64,000 nt of DNA, taken from assembly GCF_039839375.1 (NCBI RefSeq), contig NZ_JBDOQU010000001.1, forward strand, positions 62,001 through 126,000. Direction: 5' to 3'. The DNA comes from JBDOQU01 sp039839375. GTDB taxonomy: Bacteria; Pseudomonadota; Alphaproteobacteria; DSM-16000; Inquilinaceae. This document shows, one piece after another, positions 7,863-15,795 of the stretch (positions are counted from its first letter, which is position 1; every line of letters begins with the position of its first letter). Below the pieces are notes generated by a model. The model did no database searches. It was given only the letters and a program-made list of their open reading frames with translations, and was not told where the DNA came from. A program made the position numbers and the translations under genes.

Positions 7863-8684
7863 ATGCGTGAGAAACCGCACACAAGGGCGCTGACAGTCAT
7901 CCTGGGCTGGGCCGCCGCGCTGATCATGTTCTTCCCGATCCTGTGGATGATCCTGACCGGCTTCAAGACGGAGATCGACGCCGTCGCCACGCCGCCGACC
8001 TTCTTCTTCGATCCGACCCTGTCCAGCTATGAGGAGGTGTTCAGGCGGGCGGACTATCTGAAGTTCGCGATCAACAGCGTCGTCGTCTCCATCGGAGCGA
8101 CGGCGCTGGGCCTGCTGATCGGCATTCCGGCCGCCTACGCCATGGCGTTCTTCCCGACCCACCGGACCAAGGGCACGCTTCTCTGGATGCTGTCGACCAA
8201 GATGCTGCCGCCGGTCGGCGTGCTGGTGCCGATCTACCTGCTGTTCCGGGACCTGTCGCTGCTGGACACGCGGACGGGCCTCATCCTGATCTACACGCTC
8301 ATCAACCTGCCGATCCTGGTCTGGATGCTCTATTCCTTCTTCAAGGAGGTGCCGTCGGAGATCCTGGAAGCCGGCAGGATGGACGGCGCCACGCCCCGGC
8401 AGGAGATGTGGTTCCTGCTGATGCCGCTGGCGCTGCCGGGCGTCGCGTCGACCGCGCTCCTGTCGGTGATCCTGAGCTGGAACGAGGCATTCTGGAGCCT
8501 CAACCTCACGACCTTCGACGCCGCGCCTCTGACGACCTACATCGCCTCCTTCTCCAGCCCCGAAGGCCTCTTCTGGGCAAAGCTCTCCGCCGCCTCGACG
8601 CTCGCCGTCGCGCCGATCCTGGTCTGCGGCTGGCTCAGCCAGCGCCAGCTCGTGCGCGGCCTGACCTTCGGCGCGGTCAAATAG
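7863..8684 (+). CDS. ABC transporter inner-membrane permease (SmoG/MalG-like)
   Basis: 273 residues with about six membrane segments and the EAA loop VPSEILEAGRMDGATPRQEM at about residues 162-181. MalG-type proteins follow the MalF-type gene in carbohydrate importers of family CUT1, as here. The usual next gene, an MsmX/UgpC-type ATPase (smoK in rhodobacters), is absent; the downstream gene is an SDR 28 bp away. The pore must therefore use an ATPase encoded elsewhere. Confidence 0.9.
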   Translation: MREKPHTRALTVILGWAAALIMFFPILWMILTGFKTEIDAVATPPTFFFDPTLSSYEEVFRRADYLKFAINSVVVSIGATALGLLIGIPAAYAMAFFPTHRTKGTLLWMLSTKMLPPVGVLVPIYLLFRDLSLLDTRTGLILIYTLINLPILVWMLYSFFKEVPSEILEAGRMDGATPRQEMWFLLMPLALPGVASTALLSVILSWNEAFWSLNLTTFDAAPLTTYIASFSSPEGLFWAKLSAASTLAVAPILVCGWLSQRQLVRGLTFGAVK

Positions 8685-8712
8685 TTCCGTTTTCGCTCAA
8701 GGACTAACCTTC

Positions 8713-9489
8713 ATGTATCTCGAAAAATACGATCTTTCCGGACGGGTGGCGGTGGTCACGGGCGGCGGCCGCGCCATCGGGCTGGCCTGCGTGCAGGCGC
8801 TGGCCGAGGCCGGGGCGTCGGTGGTGATCGCCGATGTCGATCGGGCGGCCGCGGCCGAAGGCAAGGCGACCGTGGAGGCCGCCATCGGGAAGTCCGTCCA
8901 TACCGTCCAGCTCGACGTCACGGACCCCGATCAGGTGACGGAGGTCGCAGGCCGGCTGGAGAAGGAGCACGGGAAGGTCGACATCCTCGTCTGCAATGCC
9001 GGCATCGCGCGCAGCGACACGCCGGCGGAGGAGGTCGCCGACGAACATTGGCGTAACGTGATCGACGTCAATCTGAACGGCGTCTTCTGGTGCTGCCGTG
9101 CCTTCGGCGGCGCGATGCTGAAGCGGGGGCAGGGCGCGATCGTCAATGTCGGCTCCATGTCCGGCTTCATCGTCAACAAGCCGCAGCCGCAGGCCTACTA
9201 CAACGCCTCCAAGGCCGCCGTTCATCACCTGACCCGGTCCCTGGCGGCGGAGTGGGGCGCGCGCGGCGTCCGTGTCAACGCGGTGGCGCCGACCTATATC
9301 GAAACCCCGCTCACCCGCTTCGGCATGCAGGACCAGCGGATGTACCCGGTCTGGCTGGAAAGCACGCCGATGGGCCGTGTCGGCCAGCCCGAGGAGATCG
9401 CGTCGGTCGCTCTTTTCCTGGCGTCGGACGCTTCCAGCCTGATGACCGGCTCCATCGTGCTGGCCGACGGCGGCTATACCTGCTGGTAG
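8713..9489 (+). CDS. Short-chain dehydrogenase/reductase, probable polyol dehydrogenase
   Basis: A 258-residue classical SDR. The nucleotide-binding motif at residues 16-23 reads TGGGRAIG, with Ala where the third glycine of TGxxxGxG usually lies. DVT at about 68-70, NAG at 95-97, a catalytic Ser near 148-150 and YNASK at 163-167 (Tyr163, Lys167) complete the active site. The C-terminus GGYTCW resembles that of sugar-alcohol dehydrogenases. Placed directly after the polyol-type importer, it probably oxidises the imported alditol to a ketose with NAD(P)+. Exact substrate cannot be read from sequence. Confidence 0.85.
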   Translation: MYLEKYDLSGRVAVVTGGGRAIGLACVQALAEAGASVVIADVDRAAAAEGKATVEAAIGKSVHTVQLDVTDPDQVTEVAGRLEKEHGKVDILVCNAGIARSDTPAEEVADEHWRNVIDVNLNGVFWCCRAFGGAMLKRGQGAIVNVGSMSGFIVNKPQPQAYYNASKAAVHHLTRSLAAEWGARGVRVNAVAPTYIETPLTRFGMQDQRMYPVWLESTPMGRVGQPEEIASVALFLASDASSLMTGSIVLADGGYTCW

Positions 9490-9499
9490 GGGAGGCGGC

Positions 9500-10537
9500 A
9501 TGGTCGACCTTTCAACGCGACGACGGCTCGGCGGATCGGATGTCGAGGTCGCGCCCCTCGGGTTCGGCGGCAACGTGCTGGGGAACCTCTATGCCGAGGT
9601 GCCGGAGGAGGAGGCGCTGGACACGGTCGTTGCCGCCTATGAGACCGGAATCCGCTTCTTCGATACTGCGCCGCTCTACGGCCACGGCCTCAGCGAGCAT
9701 CGGATGGGCCATGTGCTGCGCCGCTATCCACGCGACAGCTACGTGTTGTCGACCAAGGTCGGGCGTCTGCTGAAGCCCCACGGAAAGGTCCCGCCGCCGC
9801 GCCTGCCGGCCAGCCAGGGCGGCATCTTCACCGGCGAACTGCCGTTCCAGCCGGTGTTCGACTTCACCTACGACGCCATCATTCGGTCGGTGGAGGACAG
9901 CCTTCAGCGGCTGGGGACCAACAGGCTGGACGTGGTCTTGATCCATGACGCCGACGAATGGACCCATGGGGCCGGGATCGGCGAACGGCTGGAGGAGGTC
10001 CGGACCGGTGCGCTCCCGGCGCTGAACCGGCTGCGGGACGAAGGGGTGATCCGCGCCTTCGGCGCGGGCGTCAACCAGGCGGAGGCGTGCGAGTGCCTGC
10101 TGGATATCGGTCCGTTCGACTGCTTCCTGCTGGCCGGACGCTATACGCTGCTGGAGCAGGGGGCGCTGGACGGGCTACTGCCCCGATGCGAGCGGGAGCA
10201 GGTTTCGATCATCCTGGGCGCGCCGTTCAATTCCGGCATCCTGGCGACCGGCGCGGTTCCTGACGCGCGCTACAACTATCAGCCGGCGCCGGAGGAGGTG
10301 AAGGACCACGTGAGGCGGATCGAGGAGATCTGCCTGGCCCATAAGGTCAGCCTTCCGGCCGCCGCGCTCCAGTTCCCGCTGGGTCATCCCGCCGTCGCCA
10401 CCGTCATTCCCGGAGCCAAATCGCGGGCGGAGGCGGAAAGCAATGCGAGGCTCATGACGGCCGCCATCCCGCCCGCCTTCTGGCGTGACCTGAAGACCGG
10501 CGGCCTCAGCCGCGAGGATGCGCCGACGCCGGAATAG
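9500..10537 (+). CDS. Aldo/keto reductase, aldose (fucose) dehydrogenase-like
   Basis: A 345-residue (beta/alpha)8 oxidoreductase. The catalytic tetrad is visible: Asp55 and Tyr60 in FFDTAPLYGHG, Lys86 in STKVGRLLKP, and His149 in VVLIHDADEW. The STKVGRLLKP and LIHDADEW stretches resemble L-fucose or D-threo-aldose 1-dehydrogenases rather than general AKRs. It starts 10 bp after the SDR gene and probably works in the same sugar or polyol pathway, either oxidising an aldose to a lactone or reducing a keto intermediate. Substrate is inferred. Confidence 0.85.
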   Translation: MVDLSTRRRLGGSDVEVAPLGFGGNVLGNLYAEVPEEEALDTVVAAYETGIRFFDTAPLYGHGLSEHRMGHVLRRYPRDSYVLSTKVGRLLKPHGKVPPPRLPASQGGIFTGELPFQPVFDFTYDAIIRSVEDSLQRLGTNRLDVVLIHDADEWTHGAGIGERLEEVRTGALPALNRLRDEGVIRAFGAGVNQAEACECLLDIGPFDCFLLAGRYTLLEQGALDGLLPRCEREQVSIILGAPFNSGILATGAVPDARYNYQPAPEEVKDHVRRIEEICLAHKVSLPAAALQFPLGHPAVATVIPGAKSRAEAESNARLMTAAIPPAFWRDLKTGGLSREDAPTPE

Positions 10538-10597
10538 GCGGTCGCCCTGAATCATGACAGGGTGAATTTTCCAGGGGCTGGACGGGTGGCGATCCTG

Positions 10598-11305
10598 ATG
10601 GCGGCAAGGCTGGTGATCTTCGATTGCGACGGCGTTCTGGTCGACAGCGAACCGATCGCCCTTGCCTGCTTCCGCGACGCCCTCGCCGGAATCGGGCTGG
10701 ATCTGACCCTTGATGAGACGACACGACGGTTCCTCGGCCGAAGCGCAGCCGATTGCCGACGGCGCATAGAAGATCTCACCGGCCGGCTGCTGCCGAAGGA
10801 TTTCCAGGAGAGGTTCCACGAAACCCTTTTCGATGTGCTTGAGCGCGAATTGCGGCCAATGGTGGGGATCGAGCAGCTTCTGGACGGGCTCGACGCGCCG
10901 GTCGCCGTCGCCTCCAGCAGCGCGCCGGACCGGCTACGCCATACGCTGAAGGTTGCCGGACTTCTGAACAGGTTCGAAGGCCGCCTGTTCAGCGCGACTA
11001 TGGTGCCGAACGGCAAGCCCGCCCCCGACCTGTTCCTTCACGCCGCCACCGTGATGGGTTTCGATCCTGCCGATTGCATCGTCGTGGAGGACACGCGACC
11101 CGGCGTCGAGGCGGCGAGGAACGCCGGAATGCCTTGCATCGGCTTTCTCGGGGGCGGCCATCACGCCCTGACCGGATCTCCGCTCGAAGCCGACTGGCTG
11201 GCGCGGACCGCCGAAGACCTCGCGGCGATCCTCCGCGACCTTCTGGACGTTCGCGTCGCGGCCCGGCCAGCGGCAAAAATCGCGGAGGACGCAGCGCCCG
11301 CATAG
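10598..11305 (+). CDS. HAD-superfamily hydrolase, beta-phosphoglucomutase-like subfamily
   Basis: 235 residues from ATG 10598. HAD motifs are complete: DCDGVLVDS (nucleophile Asp9 and general acid Asp11), ASSSAPDR (motif II), GKPAPD (motif III Lys) and VVEDTRPGVEAA (motif IV). The helical cap after motif I fits sugar-phosphate phosphatases or phosphoglucomutases of subfamily IA. A GTG at 10562 would lengthen the N-terminus by 12 residues without a better ribosome site. Likely acts on a sugar phosphate from the preceding pathway. The 3' end overlaps the tail of the convergent nth-like gene by 372 nt, and the last about 18 residues lie beyond the usual HAD fold end. Confidence 0.82.
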   Translation: MAARLVIFDCDGVLVDSEPIALACFRDALAGIGLDLTLDETTRRFLGRSAADCRRRIEDLTGRLLPKDFQERFHETLFDVLERELRPMVGIEQLLDGLDAPVAVASSSAPDRLRHTLKVAGLLNRFEGRLFSATMVPNGKPAPDLFLHAATVMGFDPADCIVVEDTRPGVEAARNAGMPCIGFLGGGHHALTGSPLEADWLARTAEDLAAILRDLLDVRVAARPAAKIAEDAAPA

Positions 11306-11941
11306 CGGCCGGTCATGGGTGCAGACCGTCTGGCTGTGGATCTTCACGAGGCAATGCCAGGAATCGATCGCCGCCGTATCCCAGCTTTTCGGGATGAGGT
11401 CGTTCAGCAGCCGGTCCGCCTTTCGGTCGTCCGCTCTCGCGGGGATCAGGCCGAGCCTCGCCGCGACCCGATGGCCATGCGTATCCACCGGCAGGACCGG
11501 GCGCGCCAGGGTGCTGAAGCAGAGGGTTGACGCGCTGATCTTCGGCCCGACGCCCGGAAGGCTTTCAAGCCATGCCCTGGCCTCCGGTACCGGCGGTCGG
11601 TCGAGGAAATCGAGATCGAGAGAGCCCCGCCGCTCCATGACCGCGTTAAGCGACGCCTGCACGAACCGCGCCTTGTCCAACGGCCATGTGGTGCGGGACA
11701 GGATATCGGCGAGAAGGGCGGTCGGCGCGCGCCGCGCCTCATCCCAATTTTCGAACCGTCGAACCAGCACGTCGAACGCCGCTCCCGATTCCTCGTCCTT
11801 CGTGCGGCAGGAGATCAGCGAAAGGACCATCTGACTCAGCGGGTCGAGCCGCCGCCGTGGCGGGAGGTCGCCATGAGCGGCGCGAAGCCGCCTCATGATC
11901 CCGTCCATCGGCCCGTCGAACAGGGGAAGCGTGCCGGTCAT
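10934..11941 (-). CDS. nth: Endonuclease III-like DNA glycosylase with antisense C-terminal extension
   Basis: A 335-residue reading frame whose first about 225 residues form an HhH-GPD glycosylase: helix-hairpin-helix LPGVGPKISA with the catalytic Lys at 134, catalytic Asp153 in VDTHGHRVAARLG, and a [4Fe-4S] loop with Cys207, 214, 217 and 223 in the canonical C-x6-C-x2-C-x5-C spacing. It excises oxidised pyrimidines and nicks abasic sites. Normal endonuclease III ends soon after the fourth cysteine. Here the frame continues about 110 residues, read antisense through the 3' half of the HAD gene, with low-complexity shadow-like sequence. The stop may have been lost by mutation or a sequencing error, or the overlap is real. 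Confidence 0.8.
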   Translation of the reverse strand: MTGTLPLFDGPMDGIMRRLRAAHGDLPPRRRLDPLSQMVLSLISCRTKDEESGAAFDVLVRRFENWDEARRAPTALLADILSRTTWPLDKARFVQASLNAVMERRGSLDLDFLDRPPVPEARAWLESLPGVGPKISASTLCFSTLARPVLPVDTHGHRVAARLGLIPARADDRKADRLLNDLIPKSWDTAAIDSWHCLVKIHSQTVCTHDRPLCGRCVLRDFCRWPGRDANVQKVAEDRREVFGGPRQPVGFERRSGQGVMAAPEKADARHSGVPRRLDAGSRVLHDDAIGRIETHHGGGVKEQVGGGLAVRHHSRAEQAAFEPVQKSGNLQRMA

Positions 11942-11980
11942 ACAGCATGATAGAACAAAACAGGAACATATAGGAAGGGT

Positions 11981-12787
11981 CTAATGCAGCCGGCGCTGTC
12001 CCGGCACCGGCACGGCGGCGAGAAGCTGGCGGGTATAGTCATGCGCCGGGCTGGCGAACAGCTTCTCCCTCGGCGCATGCTCGACCAACTCGCCGAAATA
12101 CATCACCGCCACCTCGTCGCACAGACTCTCCACCACCGCCAGGTCGTGGGAGATGAAGAGGTAGGTGAGGCCCAGCTCCGCCTGGAGTTCCCGCAGCAGC
12201 TTCAGGACCTGCGCCTGGATGGAGACGTCGAGCGCCGATACCGGCTCGTCCAGCACCAGGATTGGCGGCTGCGCGGCCAGCGCGCGGGCGATGCCGATCC
12301 GCTGGCACTGACCGCCGGAGAATTCGTGCGGGTAGCGATCGATGAATTCGGGACGCAGGCCAACGATGTCCATCAGCTCCGCCACCCGCGCCTTCCGCGC
12401 CGCGCCATCCAGATCGGTCAGCGCCCTCAGCGGGGCCTCCAGCGCCTCCCGCACCGTCTTGCGCGGGTTGAGGGAGGAGAGCGGGTCCTGGAACACCATC
12501 TGTATCTTCCGGTGGAAGGCGCGCTTGTCCTTGCCGGAGAGCGCGGCGACATCCTCACCGTCCAGGCGGATGCTGCCCTCCGTCGGCTCCAGCAGGCCGA
12601 CGACCATCCGGGCCAGCGTGGACTTTCCGCAGCCGCTTTCGCCGACGATGCCCAGCGTTCTGCCCCGCGCGATCGACAGGGAAACGTCCTTGACCGCCCG
12701 GATCACGGGTTTCTTCCCGCCGGTGATGGTCCGCCCGCCGCCGAAATCGCGGGAGAGATTGCAAATATCGACGACGATGTCGCTCAC
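11981..12787 (-). CDS. dppF: Dipeptide/oligopeptide ABC transporter ATP-binding protein (DppF/OppF)
   Basis: 268 residues from GTG 12787, which overlaps the stop of the upstream fused gene (GTGA). Walker A is GESGCGKST, the ABC signature is EFSGGQCQRIGIARAL (with GGQCQ instead of GGQRQ), Walker B is ILVLDEPVSALD and the switch His is in FISHDLAVV. The protein ends shortly after the ABC domain (LLAAVPVPGQRRLH) and lacks the usual OppF Cys-rich C-terminal extension, so it is shorter than the usual about 320. It pairs with the ATPase half of the fused gene to drive import. Confidence 0.9.
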   Translation of the reverse strand: MSDIVVDICNLSRDFGGGRTITGGKKPVIRAVKDVSLSIARGRTLGIVGESGCGKSTLARMVVGLLEPTEGSIRLDGEDVAALSGKDKRAFHRKIQMVFQDPLSSLNPRKTVREALEAPLRALTDLDGAARKARVAELMDIVGLRPEFIDRYPHEFSGGQCQRIGIARALAAQPPILVLDEPVSALDVSIQAQVLKLLRELQAELGLTYLFISHDLAVVESLCDEVAVMYFGELVEHAPREKLFASPAHDYTRQLLAAVPVPGQRRLH

Positions 12788-14730
12788 AGCTTGCCCTCCC
12801 GGCGCAGATCCTCGGTCCTGATGCATCGCGCGCGATGGCCCTCTTCGACGAGATCGAGCGGGATGACGCCCTGCCGGCATGCGTCGATCGAATAGGGGCA
12901 GCGGGGTGCAAAGGAGCATCCCGGCGGCAGCCGGTTGACCGCCGGGGGCAGTCCCGGAATGGCGTCGATGGATCGTTCCGGCTGGCCCAGCACCGGCACG
13001 CAATCCATCAGCCTGCTGGTGTAGGGATGGCCCGGCCGGTCGAACAGGGTGGCGACGGGGCCGCTCTCAACGATCCGCCCGGCATACATCACCAGGACGC
13101 GGTCGCAGACCTCCGACACCACGCCGAAATCATGGGTGATGAAGATCAGCGCCGCGCCCTGTTCCCGCCGCAGCTCGTCCAGAAGCGTCAGCACCTGGGC
13201 CTGCGTCGTCACGTCCAGAGCAGTCGTCGGCTCGTCGGCGATGATGATTTCCGGATCGTTGGCCAGCGCCATGGCGATCACCACGCGCTGTCTCTGGCCG
13301 CCCGAAAGCTCGTGGGGATAGGCGTCCGCCTTCTCCGCCGCCGAAGGGATCCGGACCTGGTCCAGCAGTTCCACCGCCCGTTTCATCGCCGCCCCGCGAT
13401 CCGTCCCCTGATGCCGGCGCAGCGTCTCGGCGATCTGCTCCCCGATCGGGAAGAGGGGATTCAGCGTCGTCAGCGGGTCCTGGAAGATATAGGCGATCCG
13501 GTTGCCCCTGATGTCCTGGAGCCGCTTCAGATCCGCACCGACCAGATCCTCCCCGCGATAGAGCACCTGGCCGGAGACAATCCGCCCCGGCGGCGTCGGC
13601 GCCAGCCCCAGGATCGACAGCGCGGTCACCGACTTGCCCGATCCGCTCTCCCCGACGATGCCCAACGCCTCTCCGGCCCTGAGGTCGAAGCTGACATCGT
13701 TCACCGCACGGTAGGTCTCCGACCCGATCGTGAAATGGGTGGACAGGTTCCGCACCGACAGCACGGTCTCCGACTCCGCCGGATCGTCGCCGATTCCGCG
13801 TTCGGCGGCTGGCGCGGCGTCGGTCATGGCGACGGGACGGGAGAGGGCGCCGGATTTCAGGCGCGGGTCCAGCACGTCGCGCAGCCCGTCGCCCACCAGG
13901 TTGATGCCGACCACCAGCACCAGGATCAGCACCCCCGGCACCACCGCGACATGGGGCGCCAAAGTTATAAGGCTGCGCCCGTCGCCCAGCATGTTGCCCA
14001 GATCGGCCTGCGGCGGCTGCGCCCCCAGCCCCAGGAAGCTGAGCCCCGCCGTCTCCAGGATCATCCAGCCGACGGTCGTCGACATGGTGATGACGATGAT
14101 CGGCAGGACGTTGGGAAAGATCTCGCTGGTGATGATGCGCGTGTTGCTGAGGCCGTTCAGCCTCGCGGCGTCGATGAATTCCCGATTGACCAGCGACAGC
14201 GTCGCCCCGCGCACCGCCCTGGCGAAGAACGGGATGTTGACGATTGCGATCGCCAGCAGCGCGTTGAACAGGCCCGGCCCCAGCACGGCGACGATCGCCA
14301 GCGCCAGCAGCAGATAGGGGAAGGCCATCAGCATGTCGATGCCGCGCATCAGGATGTTGTCGATCACCTTGCCGTAGAAGGCGGCGATCAGGCCGATCAG
14401 CGATCCGATGATGGCGGCGACCAGCGTCGCGGCGACCCCGACGGCGAGGCTGATGCGCGTTCCCCAGACCAGCCGGGAAAGGATGTCCCGGCCCAGCGGA
14501 TCGGTCCCCAGCCAGTGCCCTTCGCTCAGCGGCGGCAGCAGGCGGTCGGCCGGCGCGGTGGCGTTCGGGTCCTGCAGAGGCAGGATCGGCGCCAGCAGCG
14601 CCACCGTCACGATCACCGCCAGCAGGCAGAGGCCGAAGACAGCCAGATGATTGCGCGACAGCCGCGCCCAGGCGCCGGGGCGGCTGCTCTTGCGGGGCGT
14701 CGTCGCGCCTTCTTCGGCGACGGCGGTCAT
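12784..14730 (-). CDS. Fused dipeptide-type ABC permease and ATP-binding protein (DppC-DppD)
   Basis: A single 648-residue frame. Residues 1 to about 300 are a DppC-type permease: first membrane segment LAVFGLCLLAVIVTVALLAP, the HWLGTDPLGRDILSRLVWGTR loop, and the EAA-type loop NREFIDAARLNGLSNTRII. Residue 302 is a Met that begins a DppD-type ATPase with Walker A GESGSGKS, signature ELSGGQRQRVVIAMAL, Walker B IIIADEPTTALDV and the OppD C-terminal Cys motif (CSFAPRCPYSIDAC). No stop or ribosome site separates the halves. Such permease/ATPase fusions are known in this transporter family. Starts with ATG 14730 overlapping dppB stop (ATGA). Confidence 0.9.
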   Translation of the reverse strand: MTAVAEEGATTPRKSSRPGAWARLSRNHLAVFGLCLLAVIVTVALLAPILPLQDPNATAPADRLLPPLSEGHWLGTDPLGRDILSRLVWGTRISLAVGVAATLVAAIIGSLIGLIAAFYGKVIDNILMRGIDMLMAFPYLLLALAIVAVLGPGLFNALLAIAIVNIPFFARAVRGATLSLVNREFIDAARLNGLSNTRIITSEIFPNVLPIIVITMSTTVGWMILETAGLSFLGLGAQPPQADLGNMLGDGRSLITLAPHVAVVPGVLILVLVVGINLVGDGLRDVLDPRLKSGALSRPVAMTDAAPAAERGIGDDPAESETVLSVRNLSTHFTIGSETYRAVNDVSFDLRAGEALGIVGESGSGKSVTALSILGLAPTPPGRIVSGQVLYRGEDLVGADLKRLQDIRGNRIAYIFQDPLTTLNPLFPIGEQIAETLRRHQGTDRGAAMKRAVELLDQVRIPSAAEKADAYPHELSGGQRQRVVIAMALANDPEIIIADEPTTALDVTTQAQVLTLLDELRREQGAALIFITHDFGVVSEVCDRVLVMYAGRIVESGPVATLFDRPGHPYTSRLMDCVPVLGQPERSIDAIPGLPPAVNRLPPGCSFAPRCPYSIDACRQGVIPLDLVEEGHRARCIRTEDLRREGKL

Positions 14731-15677
14731 CGGCCCCTCACGCGCGGGTCGATCATGCTCTGGACCACGTCGGCCGCCAGATTGATCAGCACATAGGCCG
14801 TCGCCACCACCAGCACCCCACCCTGGACCAGCAGGATGTCGCGCTGGCCGATGGCGTCGACCAGCATTCGGCCGATGCCGGGCCACTGGAACACGCTTTC
14901 GATATAGACCGCGCCGCCCAGCACGAAGCCTGCCTGGATGCCGATGATCGGGATGATGTTGACCAGCGCGTTCTTGAAGGCGTGCTTGTAGATCACGGTC
15001 CCCTCGCGCAGCCCCTTGGCCCGCGCGGTGCGGACATAGTCCTGCCGCAGCACCTCCAGCATGTTCGATCGGGTCAGGCGCGCCACCACGCCCGTCGCCA
15101 CCACGGCCAGCGCCGTCGCCGGCAGGACCAGATGGTAGAGCAGGTCGAGGATGCCGCGATCGCCGAACAGATCGTACATGCCGCTGGTCGGGAACCAGTC
15201 CAACCTGACCGCGAACCACAGGATCAGCAGGATGCCCAGGAAGAAGGAGGGGGTGGAGATGCCGATCAGGACCAGGAGGGTGATCAGCTTGTCCTGCCAG
15301 CCATATTGCTTGACCGCCGCGACCACGCCGGCCAGCACGCCGAAGATGGTGCACAGTAGAAGTGATGCTCCGGCCAGGATCAGCGTCGGCCCCAGCCTCT
15401 CCCCGACCTCCGCCGCCACCGGACGGTTGAGCGCGTATGACCGCCCCAGATCGCCCTGAAGGACTCCCGTCAGCCAGGAGATGAACTGGACCGGCAGCGG
15501 CCGGTCGAGCCCCAGTTCCGCATTCAGCCGGGCGGCGTTCTCCTCGGTGTAATAGCCGCCCAGGATGGCCAGCGCCGGGTCGCCCGGGATCAGGGAGATC
15601 ACCAGGAACACAATGACGGAGATTCCCAGCAGCACCGGGATGACCAGCAGCAGCCGTCGGGCGATGTAGGAGATCAT
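14727..15677 (-). CDS. dppB: Dipeptide-type ABC transporter permease (DppB)
   Basis: 316 residues with the characteristic start MISYIARRLLLVIPVLLGIS and six membrane segments. The periplasmic loop LGLDRPLPVQFISWLTGVLQGDLGRS and the EAA-type loop RQDYVRTARAKGLREGTVIY are diagnostic of the DppB/OppB family. It forms a heterodimeric pore with the permease half of the fused downstream gene. Separated by 118 bp from the binding-protein gene, with two GC-rich hairpins in the gap. Confidence 0.93.
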   Translation of the reverse strand: MISYIARRLLLVIPVLLGISVIVFLVISLIPGDPALAILGGYYTEENAARLNAELGLDRPLPVQFISWLTGVLQGDLGRSYALNRPVAAEVGERLGPTLILAGASLLLCTIFGVLAGVVAAVKQYGWQDKLITLLVLIGISTPSFFLGILLILWFAVRLDWFPTSGMYDLFGDRGILDLLYHLVLPATALAVVATGVVARLTRSNMLEVLRQDYVRTARAKGLREGTVIYKHAFKNALVNIIPIIGIQAGFVLGGAVYIESVFQWPGIGRMLVDAIGQRDILLVQGGVLVVATAYVLINLAADVVQSMIDPRVRGR

Positions 15678-15710
15678 CTTGGGCCTTCCGGAGCCCTACC
15701 CCCACCCCGA

Positions 15711-15735
15711 CCCTCCCCCGCCTTGCGGGGGAGGG
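15711..15735. repeat. Perfect 11-bp hairpin, first of a tandem pair
   Basis: Arms 15711-15721 and 15725-15735 (CCCTCCCCCGC and its complement) around a 3-nt loop. It lies between the dpp binding-protein and permease genes. Together with the next hairpin and the flanking inverted CCCTACCCCCACCCC/GGGGTTGGGGGTGAGGG words it looks like a dispersed REP-like element of GC-rich alphaproteobacteria. Confidence 0.7.
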
Positions 15736-15745
15736 AGTCTAATAG

Positions 15746-15773
15746 CCCCCTCTCCTGCTTGCGGGAGAGGGGG
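15746..15773. repeat. 13-bp hairpin with one G.T pair, second of a tandem pair
   Basis: Arms 15746-15758 and 15761-15773 separated by TT, with a single wobble pair. On the operon (minus) strand it follows the binding-protein stop by 22 bases, so it can protect that message or attenuate the permease genes. Confidence 0.65.
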
Positions 15774-15795
15774 TTGGGGGTGAGGGTGGTTCGGC

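Noticed and set aside
13827..13827. Separate start for a DppD protein at ATG 13827
   Set aside because: No Shine-Dalgarno sequence upstream and no stop codon ends the permease part; one fused protein is the simpler reading.
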